Positions 43,293-52,669 of a stretch of 64,000 bases of DNA are shown piece after piece. The notes beneath the pieces are model-generated. The model had not been told where the DNA came from. It saw nothing but the letters and a program-made list of their open reading frames with translations, and did no database searches. Every line of letters begins with the position of its first letter. The stretch's first letter is position 1. The stretch comes from Flavimaricola sp. (lineage in GTDB: Bacteria; Pseudomonadota; Alphaproteobacteria; Rhodobacterales; Rhodobacteraceae). A program made the translations under genes and the position numbers. The stretch covers positions 1-64,000 of the forward strand of contig JAHDDU010000006.1 of assembly GCA_020629175.1 (NCBI GenBank), in the 5' to 3' direction.

Positions 43293-45968
43293 TCAGGCCG
43301 CATCTTGGTCATTTTCATCCGGCAGGGTCACGCGGAAAATTGCGCCGCTGCCTCCGGGGACATAAGCGATCGCCCCACCCAGCCGCTCCATAATCTCGCG
43401 GCAAATGGCCAGACCCAGCCCGGCCCCGCCTGCCTTGGACTGATCCCCAAGGCGGGAAAACTTTTCAAAAATCACCGCCTGATTTTCCGCACTGATGCCG
43501 CTGCCATTGTCTGACACATCCACAACCACACGTCCGTCGATAACATGCGACGTCACCGTGATTTTCGGCGCATCCGCATCACAATACTTCCGGGCGTTCG
43601 CCAGAAGATTGATGAACACCTGCGCCAGCCGATCAAGATCAGTGTGCAGCGCCCGGCCCTCATCCCCGACGCGATGGACCTCCAGCCCGACGGCTGGGAC
43701 ACCTGCCGCAATGAAAGCTTGGTCGAGCACATCGCTGAGAACGCCGTTTTCCATGTTCAGCACGACCTGGCCATTTTCCAGCACGGTCAAATCAAGCAGC
43801 TCGTCCAGCAGCCGGGTCAGGCGTTGGGCCTCGGCATCAATGATGCCCGCGTATTTGCGCTGGCTGTCCGGATCGATACCCGCCTCCCCCAGAATGCTCG
43901 AAAACGCACGGATGGACGTCATCGGTGTACGCAGCTCATGGCTGATCTGGCTGAGAAAAGCGTCTTTCTGGATGGACAGCGCGGTCAGCTTTTCGTTGGC
44001 ATCACGCAAGGCCCGCGCGGTGCGTTCCTGCTCGGCCGATTTGGCTTCTAGACGGTTGGAGTATTCCAGAATTTGCGCTGTCTCATCGGCCACGGCAATC
44101 AAGTCCTCAACCGAAACCGTTGCCCCTTCGGTCAACTGTCCCAGCATCGCGTGCGCCGTCGCCGCGCCAACAGAGCCAGACAACTCGCGTTCCAGCATCT
44201 GCATGAACTCTGGCGTCGTTTCTGGCAAATAGCCGGACTTCCCCTGTGCCGCAGCCGCCTTTTGAAAAACCGATTGCGCTTGCACGCCGCCTAAAATCCT
44301 CTGCGCCATGACCAGCAGGTCTTCGGCCTGCGCGGCACTTGCCCGCGTGGTTTGCGTGCCGACCGAATGTTCAAACACATTCACAAACTGCGCGCCCTGC
44401 AACCGCTCCAGCGGCGTTGGAAAACTGACAAGCGATCCCAAGACAAAGGCGCCGGTGTTCAGCACCATCGACCACATCACGGCGTGCAACAGCGGATCAA
44501 TCCCACCAATCCCGAACAACGCTTGCGGACGCAGCCAATCTATCCCCCACGGCCCACCGGTCATCACATGTGCGGGGATCACGTCTGAGAAACTGGGCAA
44601 AAATAGCGACCAGACCCAAACCGCAAAGCCAAGGGTCAGTCCCGCTGCCGCCCCAACCCGCGTGGCCCCGCGCCAGAAAATCGCCCCCAGCATCGCGGGC
44701 AGCACCTGCGCCACCCCGGCAAAAGAAATCAGCCCCATCGCCGCCAACGCTGCCCCGCCACCCGAGAAGCTGTAGTAGACATAGCCCAGCGCCATCACTC
44801 CAGCGATGGACAAGCGACGCGACAGGATCACGAGGTTACGCACATCGCCCGACATCACCGCCCCCTCAGTGCGTGAGCGTAGCCAGATCGGCACCACGAT
44901 GTGGTTGGAGACCATGGTGGCCAGCGCAATCGTCGCCACAATCACCATGGACGTGGCCGACGAGAACCCACCAAGGAATGCCAGCGTCGCCAACCCTTCG
45001 CGCCCTTGGCTGAGCGGGACGGTCAACACAAAGAGGTCCGGGTTCGATCCAGCTGGCAGAACGTCGAGGCCCACAACCGCAATGGGCACCACAAACAGGC
45101 TCATCGCCATGAGGTACAGTGGAAAGGCCCAGCTTGCCGTGGCCAGATGCCCCTCGTTGTCGTTTTCCACAACCATCACCTGAAACATCCGCGGCAGACA
45201 CAGGAATGCAGCGGCGGCAAGGAACGTTAGCCCCATCCAGCGGCCAGGGCTCTGATCCCATTTGGCAATGTCTGAGGCATCAATCCGCGACAGAGTATCC
45301 GCCACGCCGCCCCCGATGCCCCACACGACAAAGATGCCCACGGCAAGCAATGCAACCAGCTTAACGATCGCTTCCACCGCCACGGCCAGCACCACACCGT
45401 GATGCCGTTCGTTTGCATCAAGGTTGCGAGTCCCAAACAGTACCGTGAACACGGCGAGGCCGATGGCAGAGAGCAGGGCAACGCGGCTCAGATCGGCCTC
45501 TCCCCACACCCGTCCGCCCTCGGCTGCGAACACCCCAAAACTCAAGGTGACCGACTGCAATTGCAGCGCGATATAAGGCGTCACGCCAACCACGCAGAGC
45601 AGCGTGACGATGCCGCCCAGCGCCGGTGACTTGCCGAAACGCGAAGAGATGAGGTCCGCAATAGACGTCACGCGTTGTGCCCGCCCCACCCGCACGAGCT
45701 TGCGCAGGATCCACCACCAGCCCACCATGATCAGCGAAGGGCCAAGGTAGATCGTCAGATACTCGAGCCCTGACCGCGCCGCATAGCCAACAGCGCCGTA
45801 AAACGTCCATGCCGTGCAATAGATAGATAGCGACAGGGTGTAGATGGCGGGCGAACGGAGCCAATTGTCCTGCCCCCGGCTCGCGCGGCGCTCGGCTGCA
45901 AAAGCCACGATAAACAGAAATGCCACGTAAAGCAGCGACACGATAACGAGGACATTGAACGCCAGCAT
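43293..45968 (-). CDS. sodium-solute-symporter sensor histidine kinase (CbrA/CrbS-like)
   Basis: An 891-residue protein joining a transporter and a kinase. Residues about 1-500 form roughly thirteen helices of the SSS/SLC5 fold; a STAC-like linker domain (about 555-620) follows, then a coiled segment, HisKA with the phospho-acceptor His677 in SHELRTP, and HATPase_c (NLLANARKY, DNGSGIS, GAGLGLAI). There is no receiver domain. In pseudomonads and vibrios such kinases (CbrA, CrbS) sense histidine or acetate and control carbon use, including acs. It lies in one operon with a two-helix protein and a receiver protein. Confidence 0.88.
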   Translation of the reverse strand: MLAFNVLVIVSLLYVAFLFIVAFAAERRASRGQDNWLRSPAIYTLSLSIYCTAWTFYGAVGYAARSGLEYLTIYLGPSLIMVGWWWILRKLVRVGRAQRVTSIADLISSRFGKSPALGGIVTLLCVVGVTPYIALQLQSVTLSFGVFAAEGGRVWGEADLSRVALLSAIGLAVFTVLFGTRNLDANERHHGVVLAVAVEAIVKLVALLAVGIFVVWGIGGGVADTLSRIDASDIAKWDQSPGRWMGLTFLAAAAFLCLPRMFQVMVVENDNEGHLATASWAFPLYLMAMSLFVVPIAVVGLDVLPAGSNPDLFVLTVPLSQGREGLATLAFLGGFSSATSMVIVATIALATMVSNHIVVPIWLRSRTEGAVMSGDVRNLVILSRRLSIAGVMALGYVYYSFSGGGAALAAMGLISFAGVAQVLPAMLGAIFWRGATRVGAAAGLTLGFAVWVWSLFLPSFSDVIPAHVMTGGPWGIDWLRPQALFGIGGIDPLLHAVMWSMVLNTGAFVLGSLVSFPTPLERLQGAQFVNVFEHSVGTQTTRASAAQAEDLLVMAQRILGGVQAQSVFQKAAAAQGKSGYLPETTPEFMQMLERELSGSVGAATAHAMLGQLTEGATVSVEDLIAVADETAQILEYSNRLEAKSAEQERTARALRDANEKLTALSIQKDAFLSQISHELRTPMTSIRAFSSILGEAGIDPDSQRKYAGIIDAEAQRLTRLLDELLDLTVLENGQVVLNMENGVLSDVLDQAFIAAGVPAVGLEVHRVGDEGRALHTDLDRLAQVFINLLANARKYCDADAPKITVTSHVIDGRVVVDVSDNGSGISAENQAVIFEKFSRLGDQSKAGGAGLGLAICREIMERLGGAIAYVPGGSGAIFRVTLPDENDQDAA

Positions 45969-46228
45969 CAGCCCGGCTCGGTCGGCGGCGGTGTGTTATC
46001 TTCGGGTCGCAGGAACCGGACGAGCAAAGCGCACAGCACGACAAGCATGGTCCAGACGCTGAACATGTAAATGAGCGCCGTGGCATTGCTTTGCCCTTCC
46101 GCCCCACGCGGCCACAATAGCGGGATCATCCATAGCAACGCCCCCAGCACCGGAAGCATCCGCAGCCCGTCGCGCAAGCGGCGCTGGCGGTAGCGCGTCT
46201 TAGCCAGAAAAACGGGCGGCTGCGCCAT
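45968..46228 (-). CDS. small two-helix membrane protein of the kinase operon
   Basis: An 86-residue protein with a basic N terminus (KTRYRQRRLRDG), two transmembrane helices (about 24-40 and 52-70) and a proline-rich acidic tail. Its start abuts the response-regulator stop and its stop abuts the kinase start, each sharing one base, so all three are coupled. Placement next to an SSS-fold protein recalls the DUF485 partner of acetate permease ActP, but I see no clear DUF485 likeness. Confidence 0.65.
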   Translation of the reverse strand: MAQPPVFLAKTRYRQRRLRDGLRMLPVLGALLWMIPLLWPRGAEGQSNATALIYMFSVWTMLVVLCALLVRFLRPEDNTPPPTEPG

Positions 46229-46596
46229 TACGCGCCCACCAAGGCACGCACGTTCTCAAGCACTTCAGCATTCGAGAATGGCTTGGTCATAAAATGCGTG
46301 GCCCCTAACTGCATCGCCATTTCGCGATCCTTGGCCTGCCCGCGCGCGGTCAGCATCATGACGGGGATGTCCTTGGTCGCCGCATTGCCCCGCAGGTCTT
46401 GCAGGATGTCAAACCCGGACCGGCCCGGCAGCATCACGTCCAATATCACCAGATCAGGTGGTAGTTTGCGCACGCGCTCCGCGGCGGTTTCACCATCTTC
46501 ATGGGTGTGCACCGTCCAGCCATCTCGCGTCAGAATGAAACTGATGGCTTCGATGATGTTCGGCTCATCCTCGATCAACAAAACCCGTCTGGCCAC
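46228..46596 (-). CDS. single-domain response regulator (CheY-like)
   Basis: A receiver domain alone, 122 residues from the GTG at 46596, which has GGGAGGG five bases upstream (a GTG at 46617 would add seven). It has the acidic pair in LIEDEPN, phospho-acceptor Asp in VILDVMLPGRSG, the Thr/Ser switch MMLTARG and Lys in MTKPFSN. No DNA-binding domain follows, unlike CrbR or CbrB. It is the first gene of the kinase operon and should be the kinase's partner, passing the signal on by protein contact. Confidence 0.85.
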   Translation of the reverse strand: MARRVLLIEDEPNIIEAISFILTRDGWTVHTHEDGETAAERVRKLPPDLVILDVMLPGRSGFDILQDLRGNAATKDIPVMMLTARGQAKDREMAMQLGATHFMTKPFSNAEVLENVRALVGA

Positions 46597-46665
46597 GTCG
46601 CCCTCCCAAGCAACCACGCGCTCCCCCGCGCTCGAACGAGACTATCCTCGCTCTGCGATCGTCTG

Positions 46666-47898
46666 TCAAAGTCTGATCTCGTCCCGGCGAGCGGCACACT
46701 CCTGCACCGGGCAACCCCCGCAGCCCGGCCCGACGACATGGGGCAGCTGGGTTGGCGCGTCCGCCACGACGAGCATGGCCGATTGCATGAGTGGCACAGC
46801 ATCATAGCCAACCGGCCCATAAGGGGTAGCACATGCATAAGCCGTCAGTCGCGGTGCTTCGGCAGTGGGCAGAGAGACCACCCGGCGCAACGGTCGGCCC
46901 GGCTGACTAAGCGCCTCAAACACGGGCCAAAGTGGGCAGGCCCCACCGGCCCTTGGAACGGCCAGACCATCGATGGGTTTGAGGTAAACGATTGCACCCG
47001 CCGCATCGCAGATAACCATCCCGATATCCGGATGTCCTACTCCGGACGGCAGCTGTGCCAAACGCCGCATCGCCGCCACCATCGGCACAGAAAATTCCGC
47101 GGCAAGAGCCGCCGGGTCGTATCCCGCTACTCTCGATGCTCGGTCAAACCGCTCCAAGGGCATCGCCGCCGCATCCGCCTTGTACTGCCGCAACCAGCCC
47201 TGAACCGCAGCCTTACCGCCAGCGCTAAGGCTGCTCAGATCAGCCTCTCCGCCCGCTTCGATCTCTGGCACTCTATGTCCGCAGCGGTCGAGGAAGATCG
47301 CGGCCTCCTCTGCCGGACCAACGCTCAAGCTGTCGTCGGGCCCTTCAAGGTAGGTGACCAATGCCTGACTGACCTCGGCCAATCGCAGGCTGTCCGCGTG
47401 GATGTTTTGATGAAACCGCGCCTCCCATTCCGCATCCCCCGCACCTTCCACAAGGATCGATGCAGTGGAGCGAATGGAGGTCACCGTCGACAGCACCTGA
47501 TGCAACGCGCCCGAGAGAATCGGGTCATGCGCCATCCGGTCGGTCAACTCGGTAACCCGCCCCTTGAGCTCTGCAATTTGCTGGTCCTGATCGGCCATCG
47601 CTGCAGCCCAGCTTGGAAAGCCTTCGACAAAGGCTTCCGCTGTGCCCTCCGCCCCATCACGCTCTTGCAGCACCTGCAAAACCGCCGCGTCTCCCGCCCC
47701 TGTTAATCGTCCGACAGGCACCTCCAAGGCTTGCGCAACATCCGCCAAGAGAGCAGCGCCGATTCTACGGCGTCCATGCTCAATCAGGTTGAGATATGAG
47801 GCAGAAATCCCAATTGCAGACGCCAAATCCTTTTGGCTGAGCCCTTGCTCAAGTCGTCTGGCTCGAATGCGTTTGCCGGGCTGGCTGCGGTGCAGCAT
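46666..47898 (-). CDS. ScfR/RamB-type short-chain fatty acyl-CoA regulator
   Basis: A 410-residue regulator: N-terminal XRE-type HTH (RIRARRLEQGLSQKDLASAIGISASYLNLIEHGRR, recognition helix near residues 30-40), a long middle region, and the DUF2083-type C-terminal domain ending CGGCPVQECAARRDE with clustered cysteines. Known: this family includes RamB of Corynebacterium and PccR of R. sphaeroides, which control glyoxylate or propionyl-CoA genes in response to short-chain acyl-CoA. It is divergent from the ABC transporter operon that runs into acs, so acetate or another short acid is a likely signal. Confidence 0.85.
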   Translation of the reverse strand: MLHRSQPGKRIRARRLEQGLSQKDLASAIGISASYLNLIEHGRRRIGAALLADVAQALEVPVGRLTGAGDAAVLQVLQERDGAEGTAEAFVEGFPSWAAAMADQDQQIAELKGRVTELTDRMAHDPILSGALHQVLSTVTSIRSTASILVEGAGDAEWEARFHQNIHADSLRLAEVSQALVTYLEGPDDSLSVGPAEEAAIFLDRCGHRVPEIEAGGEADLSSLSAGGKAAVQGWLRQYKADAAAMPLERFDRASRVAGYDPAALAAEFSVPMVAAMRRLAQLPSGVGHPDIGMVICDAAGAIVYLKPIDGLAVPRAGGACPLWPVFEALSQPGRPLRRVVSLPTAEAPRLTAYACATPYGPVGYDAVPLMQSAMLVVADAPTQLPHVVGPGCGGCPVQECAARRDEIRL

Positions 47899-47948
47899 CT
47901 TATTTCTGCCTTATTCTTTGGTGCCTTCTGCATGTGCGAGAAAGTAAA

Positions 47949-47988
47949 TTTACAAAGACATTTGCGATTTTTGCAAATTATTTGACAG
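47949..47988. promoter_or_regulatory. repeated TTTGC half-sites between scfR-type gene and transporter operon
   Basis: TTTACAAA (47949-47956), GACA, TTTGCGAT (47961-47968), T, TTTGCAAA (47970-47977), TTA, TTTGACAG (47981-47988). From memory the PccR site is TTTGCAAA-N4-TTTGCAAA; the first pair here has that spacing with three changes. A perfect -35 box TTGACA (47982-47987, plus strand) adjoins them, with no good -10 at 17 bp, as in an activated promoter. A further TTGCGAAAC-TTTGTAA lies at 48015-48030. Confidence 0.5.
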
Positions 47989-48117
47989 AAATGTCGTTAC
48001 GTCACAACCCCCTGTTGCGAAACTTTGTAACCCGCGACGATAGTTGCGCAGCACTGGAAAAAGTGCGCGCCCGGCGTGCGAGGAGGCACAAGGGCGATCC
48101 ACCAAAGGGAGAAATAA

Positions 48118-49470
48118 ATGTCCAGATCACGTTTTACACGTCGTGGCGTTCTTAAGACAGGTGCCATCGGTGGCGCGGGCCTTGCCCTGCCAACGTACCT
48201 GCGCGCTGACGGCCACTCCGGTTTCACCAATGCGCCAACCGGCGACACGGTGAAAATCGGTTTCAACGTGCCACAAACCGGCCCCTACGCCGAAGAAGGC
48301 CTCGACGAGCTGCGCGCGCAGGAGCTCGCGGTTGAGCACATCAACGGCGAAGGCGACGGCGGCATGCTCGCCACCTTCTCCGAGCAGAACCTCGACGGCA
48401 CAGGTATCCTTGGCAAGAAGGTTGAGTTCGTCACAGGTGACACACAGACCAAATCAGACGTGGCCCGCGCCTCTGCCCAGCAGATGATCGAGCGCGAAGG
48501 CGTCATCATGGTCAACGGTGGTTCGTCCTCCGGTGTGGCCGTTGCTGTGCAGGCGCTCTGCCAAGAGGCTGGCGTTATCTTCATGGCCGGTCTGACCCAC
48601 TCCAACGACACAACCGGTAAAGACCGCAAGGCCAACGGTTTCCGTCACTTCTTCAACAGCTACATGTCCGGTGCCGCCCTGGCCCCCGTGCTCGAAGGTG
48701 CCTACGGCAACCAGCGCCGCGCGTATCACCTGACTGCGGACTACAACTGGGGCTACACAACTCAGGAAGCCGTTCAGACATCGACAGAGGCCATGGGCTG
48801 GGAAACTGTTGAAACCGTGCTGACACCTGTGGGTGCCGGTGACTTCAACAGCTACATCACACCCGTTCTGAACTCGGGCGCTGACGTGCTCGTGCTCAAC
48901 CACTACGGTGGGGACATGGTGAACTCGCTGTCGCAGGCCATTCAGGCCGGTATCCGCGACCGCATGGTCGATGGCACACAGATGGAAATCGTTGTTCCAC
49001 TGTACTCCGAGCTGATGGCCGCTGGTGCGGGCTCCAACATCGAAGGCGTGTTCGGTTCCATGAACTGGAACTGGCAGCTTGAGGATGCAGGCACAGCCGC
49101 CTTCACACGCTCCTTCGGCGAAAAGTACGGTCGTCCACCATCGAACGCCGCGCACACATGCTACGTGCAGACACTGCTCTACGCAGATGCCGTAACACGC
49201 GCAGGCTCGTTCAACCCATGTGCAGTTGTCGAAGCGCTCGAAGACTTCGAATTCGACGGCATGGGCAACGGCGCGACAACCTACCGTGGCGCAGATCACC
49301 AGTGCTTTAAGGACGTGCTTGTTGTGAAGGGTAAAGAAAACCCAACCAACCAGTACGACACCCTTGAGATCGTGGAAGTTACACCACGTGCACAGGTTGA
49401 GTACGCAGCAGATCACCCCTCCTTCGGCGGTGCTGATGCAACACTGGGCAGCTGTAACCCCGGCGCCTAA
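48118..49470 (+). CDS. HAAT-type ABC transporter substrate-binding protein (Tat-exported)
   Basis: A 450-residue periplasmic binding protein of the branched-chain amino acid/urea/amide class (Peripla_BP_6). The N terminus has a twin-arginine signal (RFTRRGVLKTGAIGGAGLAL), then VKIGFNVPQTGPYAEEG. Further on: INGEGDGGMLATF, VNGGSSSGVAVAVQAL and the LTPVGAGDFNSYI hinge region. GGGAGAAATAA precedes the ATG. The ligand cannot be read; the ScfR-type regulator and acs around the operon suggest a short-chain acid or amide rather than leucine. Codon choice is very biased, pointing to strong expression. Confidence 0.88.
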   Translation: MSRSRFTRRGVLKTGAIGGAGLALPTYLRADGHSGFTNAPTGDTVKIGFNVPQTGPYAEEGLDELRAQELAVEHINGEGDGGMLATFSEQNLDGTGILGKKVEFVTGDTQTKSDVARASAQQMIEREGVIMVNGGSSSGVAVAVQALCQEAGVIFMAGLTHSNDTTGKDRKANGFRHFFNSYMSGAALAPVLEGAYGNQRRAYHLTADYNWGYTTQEAVQTSTEAMGWETVETVLTPVGAGDFNSYITPVLNSGADVLVLNHYGGDMVNSLSQAIQAGIRDRMVDGTQMEIVVPLYSELMAAGAGSNIEGVFGSMNWNWQLEDAGTAAFTRSFGEKYGRPPSNAAHTCYVQTLLYADAVTRAGSFNPCAVVEALEDFEFDGMGNGATTYRGADHQCFKDVLVVKGKENPTNQYDTLEIVEVTPRAQVEYAADHPSFGGADATLGSCNPGA

Positions 49471-49566
49471 GCCACTGATCCAAAATCAAGATGGCGTCCC
49501 CTTCCTTGGGGGCGCCAGTCCCACGCTGCCGCGGTCTGCGGCCCATGAACTCTTAGGGGCACGAGC

Positions 49567-50685
49567 ATGGAAGAGATCCTCCAACAAGTTATCAACGGCC
49601 TTGATCGCGGCTCAGCCTATGCGCTGATTGCCCTCGGCCTCACCCTCATTTTCGGCACGCTCGGCGTGGTCAACTTTGCCCATGGTGCATTGTTCATGAT
49701 CGGTGCCTTCGTCGCTGTTCTGGTCAGTGACCTGCTCGGCGACATCCGCGAGCTGGGCAGTGCTGATGATTTCTTCAAGCTTGTGCAAGTGGTGGAGGAC
49801 CCCACCCAAACCGACTTCTTAGGCAGGCCGCTATCGGTCGAAACCTCCTATTGGGTTGTCTGGTTTGGTGAGAACTTCGGCAATTGGCTAAGCGACTGGT
49901 CCGTGCCAATCGCTGTGCTGATCTCCATCCCGATCATGATCTTCATCGGTTGGGCGATGGAACGCGGCCTCATCCGCCACTTCTACCACCGCCCCCACGC
50001 GGACCAGATCCTTGTGACCTTTGGCCTCGCCATCGTGCTCGGCGACTTGATCCGCGCCATGTACGGCGCAAACCCGATCCAGACGGCGATGCCAGAGTCC
50101 CTCAGCGGCCCCGTCGATCTGGGCGTGTTCCTGGGATATGACGTGGGCACGATCACCTACAGCTCCTGGCGGATCGTCTATTTCTTCTTCTCGATGACCA
50201 TCATCGCCGGTGTCTTTGCCTTCTTGCAGTTCACCACCTTCGGCATGGTCGTTCGCGCCGGCATGGCAGACCGCGAAACGGTGGGCCTCTTGGGCATCAA
50301 CATCAACAAATACTTTACGTTGATGTTCGGCCTTGCCGCAGCGGTCGCCGGGGTCGCCGGCGTGATGTTCGCACCCATTCAGGCGCCCAGCTACAACCTC
50401 GGGATGGAGTACCTCGTCCCCTGCTTTGTGGTGGTCGTCGTCGGCGGTATGGGGTCCCTGCCCGGCGCTGTGCTGGCGGGCTTCCTTCTGGGCATCGTAC
50501 AGAGCTTTGCCTCGCTGCCCACATGGAAGACGTCGCTGGTCGAACGTCTCGGCCTTGATGACGGCAACCTCATCGCCAACCTGATTATCGGTGTCGACCA
50601 GATTGCCATCTACCTGATCGCCATCATCATTCTGCTTACCCGTCCACGTGGCCTTTTGGGTCGCAAGGGCGTCATGGAGGACTGA
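49567..50685 (+). CDS. HAAT-type ABC transporter permease (LivH-like)
   Basis: A 372-residue inner-membrane permease with the LivH/UrtB pattern: an early GLDRGSAYALIALGLTLIFGTLGVVNFAHGALFMIG segment, a long extra loop (about 60-115) not found in E. coli LivH, then RGLIRHFYHRPHADQILVTFGLAIVL and the coupling loop with GMVVRAGMADRETVGLLGIN. Ends near LLTRPRGLLGRKGVMED. It is followed after three bases by the second permease. Confidence 0.9.
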   Translation: MEEILQQVINGLDRGSAYALIALGLTLIFGTLGVVNFAHGALFMIGAFVAVLVSDLLGDIRELGSADDFFKLVQVVEDPTQTDFLGRPLSVETSYWVVWFGENFGNWLSDWSVPIAVLISIPIMIFIGWAMERGLIRHFYHRPHADQILVTFGLAIVLGDLIRAMYGANPIQTAMPESLSGPVDLGVFLGYDVGTITYSSWRIVYFFFSMTIIAGVFAFLQFTTFGMVVRAGMADRETVGLLGININKYFTLMFGLAAAVAGVAGVMFAPIQAPSYNLGMEYLVPCFVVVVVGGMGSLPGAVLAGFLLGIVQSFASLPTWKTSLVERLGLDDGNLIANLIIGVDQIAIYLIAIIILLTRPRGLLGRKGVMED

Positions 50686-50688
50686 CCC

Positions 50689-51882
50689 ATGCTGGGACTG
50701 AACAAAAAAGACTTCAGCCTGCTGCTCTTCGTCGCCTTCCTGGCGATCGCAGCCCCCTTCCTGCTGAACCCCTTCCCCGCCAGCAGCTCTCTGAGCTTTC
50801 TGAACGCGGGCTACCCGGCGCTGATGCAGCTCTTCGCAATCTTTGCCATCGTGCTGATCGGGTTCAACATCCTGTTTGGCCTTACCGGCTACCTTTCCTT
50901 CGGGCACGCAGCCTTTATCGGGATTGGCAGCTACACGGCGATGTGGATGTACAAACTTCTGAACTTCAACGTGATCATCGCAATCCCCATGGCCATGCTG
51001 GTCACAGGTATCTTCGCGCTGCTCATTGGTTGGATCTCGTTGCGGCGGACGGGGATCTACTTCTCGATCCTGACGCTGGCTTTCGCCGAGATGGCCTACC
51101 GGCTGAGCTACTCGGTTTTGACACCGATCACGGGTGGCGAGACAAACCTCTCCCCCGATCCGGTCAACGATCCGATGGTCCTCAAAAGCGAAGGCGGTCT
51201 CACCGTTCCCCACCTCTTCGGCTTTGACCTCAACGCCAAAACAACGTGGGAGGTCGGCAGCTGGTCCTTTACCTTCGAGGCGGGCTACTACCTCTGCGCG
51301 CTGATCCTGATCATCAGCTTTTACATCGCGATCCGCATCTTCCGCTCGCCCTTTGGCATGATGCTGCGCGCGATCAAATCCAACAATCAGCGGATGAGCT
51401 ACACGGGCCTCAACACCAAACCCTATATGCTGGCAGCCTTCGTCATCTCTGGCGTCTATGCCGGTCTGGCAGGCGGCCTGCTGGTGGCCATGGACGCACA
51501 AGCCGGGGCCGAACGCATGTTCTGGACCGAAAGCGGGACCATCGTGATCATGGCGATCCTTGGCGGCGTGGGCACCCTTTTGGGCCCAATCCTCGGTGCA
51601 GGCGCGATCAAGTATATGGAGAAAATTCTCTCCTCGATCTCTGAGTCCCAACTGCACACATGGCTGGGCATTCTGCCCGACTGGCTCGAAGATGCGATGG
51701 TCTACATCCTCGCGAACTTCTTTGTCGGCCATGCCTGGCACCTGACCCTTGGGCTCGTGTTCATGCTCGTCGTGATCTTTGTGCCCGGTGGTCTGGTGGA
51801 GCTTGGCCAGCGGATCGGCAACCGCTTCCGTCGGAAAAAGCCTGACACCGCCCCGAGTGGCGAAACCACACCCGCAGAATAA
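50689..51882 (+). CDS. HAAT-type ABC transporter permease (LivM-like)
   Basis: A 397-residue permease, partner of the gene before. It has [26 protein letters not shown], a typical LivM motif, [19 protein letters not shown] and the coupling loop [21 protein letters not shown], then [13 protein letters not shown]. The C-terminal cytoplasmic tail is short and charged. Twelve bases separate it from the first ATPase gene. Confidence 0.9.
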   Translation: MLGLNKKDFSLLLFVAFLAIAAPFLLNPFPASSSLSFLNAGYPALMQLFAIFAIVLIGFNILFGLTGYLSFGHAAFIGIGSYTAMWMYKLLNFNVIIAIPMAMLVTGIFALLIGWISLRRTGIYFSILTLAFAEMAYRLSYSVLTPITGGETNLSPDPVNDPMVLKSEGGLTVPHLFGFDLNAKTTWEVGSWSFTFEAGYYLCALILIISFYIAIRIFRSPFGMMLRAIKSNNQRMSYTGLNTKPYMLAAFVISGVYAGLAGGLLVAMDAQAGAERMFWTESGTIVIMAILGGVGTLLGPILGAGAIKYMEKILSSISESQLHTWLGILPDWLEDAMVYILANFFVGHAWHLTLGLVFMLVVIFVPGGLVELGQRIGNRFRRKKPDTAPSGETTPAE

Positions 51883-51894
51883 GGAAACGAAACG

Positions 51895-52653
51895 ATGGGT
51901 ATCCTTGAAGTCAAAGGTGTGAACAAACGCTTCGGCGGTCTGCAAGCGCTGGGGGACGTGAACCTCAGCGTCGAGGAAAACACTGTCCACGCCATCATCG
52001 GCCCGAACGGGGCTGGCAAATCGACGCTGCTCAATTGCTTCGTCGGCAAACTGATCCCCGATAGTGGCTCGGTCATGTTTGACGGCCAATCGGTTCTGGG
52101 GCGCAAACCCTATGAGATCAACCAAATGGGCATCAGCCGGGTGTTTCAAACGCCCGAGATCTTTACAGATCTCACCGTGCTCGAAAACGTGATGATCCCC
52201 TGCTTTGCCAAACGCGACGGCGCGTTCCGCATGCACGCGATTGAACATGTGGGCAGTGAAGCCGCAATCCGGGAGCAGGCCGAACAGATGCTTGATGACG
52301 TCAGCATGCTGGACAAACGGCACATGGACGCCTCATCCCTCTCACGCGGTGACAAGCGGCGGCTCGAGATGGCGATGTGTCTGGTGCAGGACCCCAAGCT
52401 GTTGCTTTTGGATGAACCGACCGCTGGCATGGCACGGGCCGACACCAACAACACGATCGACCTGCTCAAAGAGATCAAGGACAAGCGAGACATCACCATG
52501 GCCATTATTGAGCATGACATGCATGTGGTGTTTTCCATGGCCGAGCGGATCACAGTATTGGCCCAGGGCACGCCCCTTGTTGAGGACACGCCCGACAACA
52601 TCAAAGGCCACCCCAAAGTCCGCGAAGCCTACCTCGGCGAAGCCCAAGTCTAA
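51895..52653 (+). CDS. HAAT-type ABC transporter ATPase (LivG-like)
   Basis: A 252-residue ATPase: Walker A GPNGAGKST near 39-47, Q-loop in VFQTPEIFTDLTVLEN, signature SLSRGDKRRLE (a variant of LSGGQ), Walker B LLLLDEPTAGM and the switch histidine in IIEHDMHVV. The signature departs from the usual LSYGQQR of LivG, noted as a feature of this subgroup. GGAAACG lies before the ATG. Confidence 0.9.
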   Translation: MGILEVKGVNKRFGGLQALGDVNLSVEENTVHAIIGPNGAGKSTLLNCFVGKLIPDSGSVMFDGQSVLGRKPYEINQMGISRVFQTPEIFTDLTVLENVMIPCFAKRDGAFRMHAIEHVGSEAAIREQAEQMLDDVSMLDKRHMDASSLSRGDKRRLEMAMCLVQDPKLLLLDEPTAGMARADTNNTIDLLKEIKDKRDITMAIIEHDMHVVFSMAERITVLAQGTPLVEDTPDNIKGHPKVREAYLGEAQV

Positions 52654-52669
52654 CGTCTGATCGGAGAGA

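Noticed and set aside
48454-49416. Minus-strand open frame of 320 codons opposite the binding-protein gene
   Set aside because: Cys/His/Val-rich translation typical of the complement of strongly biased codons.
49888-52323. Minus-strand open frame of 811 codons opposite the ABC transporter genes
   Set aside because: It is a shadow of the highly biased codons of two permeases and an ATPase with intact motifs; the translation is His/Asp-rich and has no recognisable domain.
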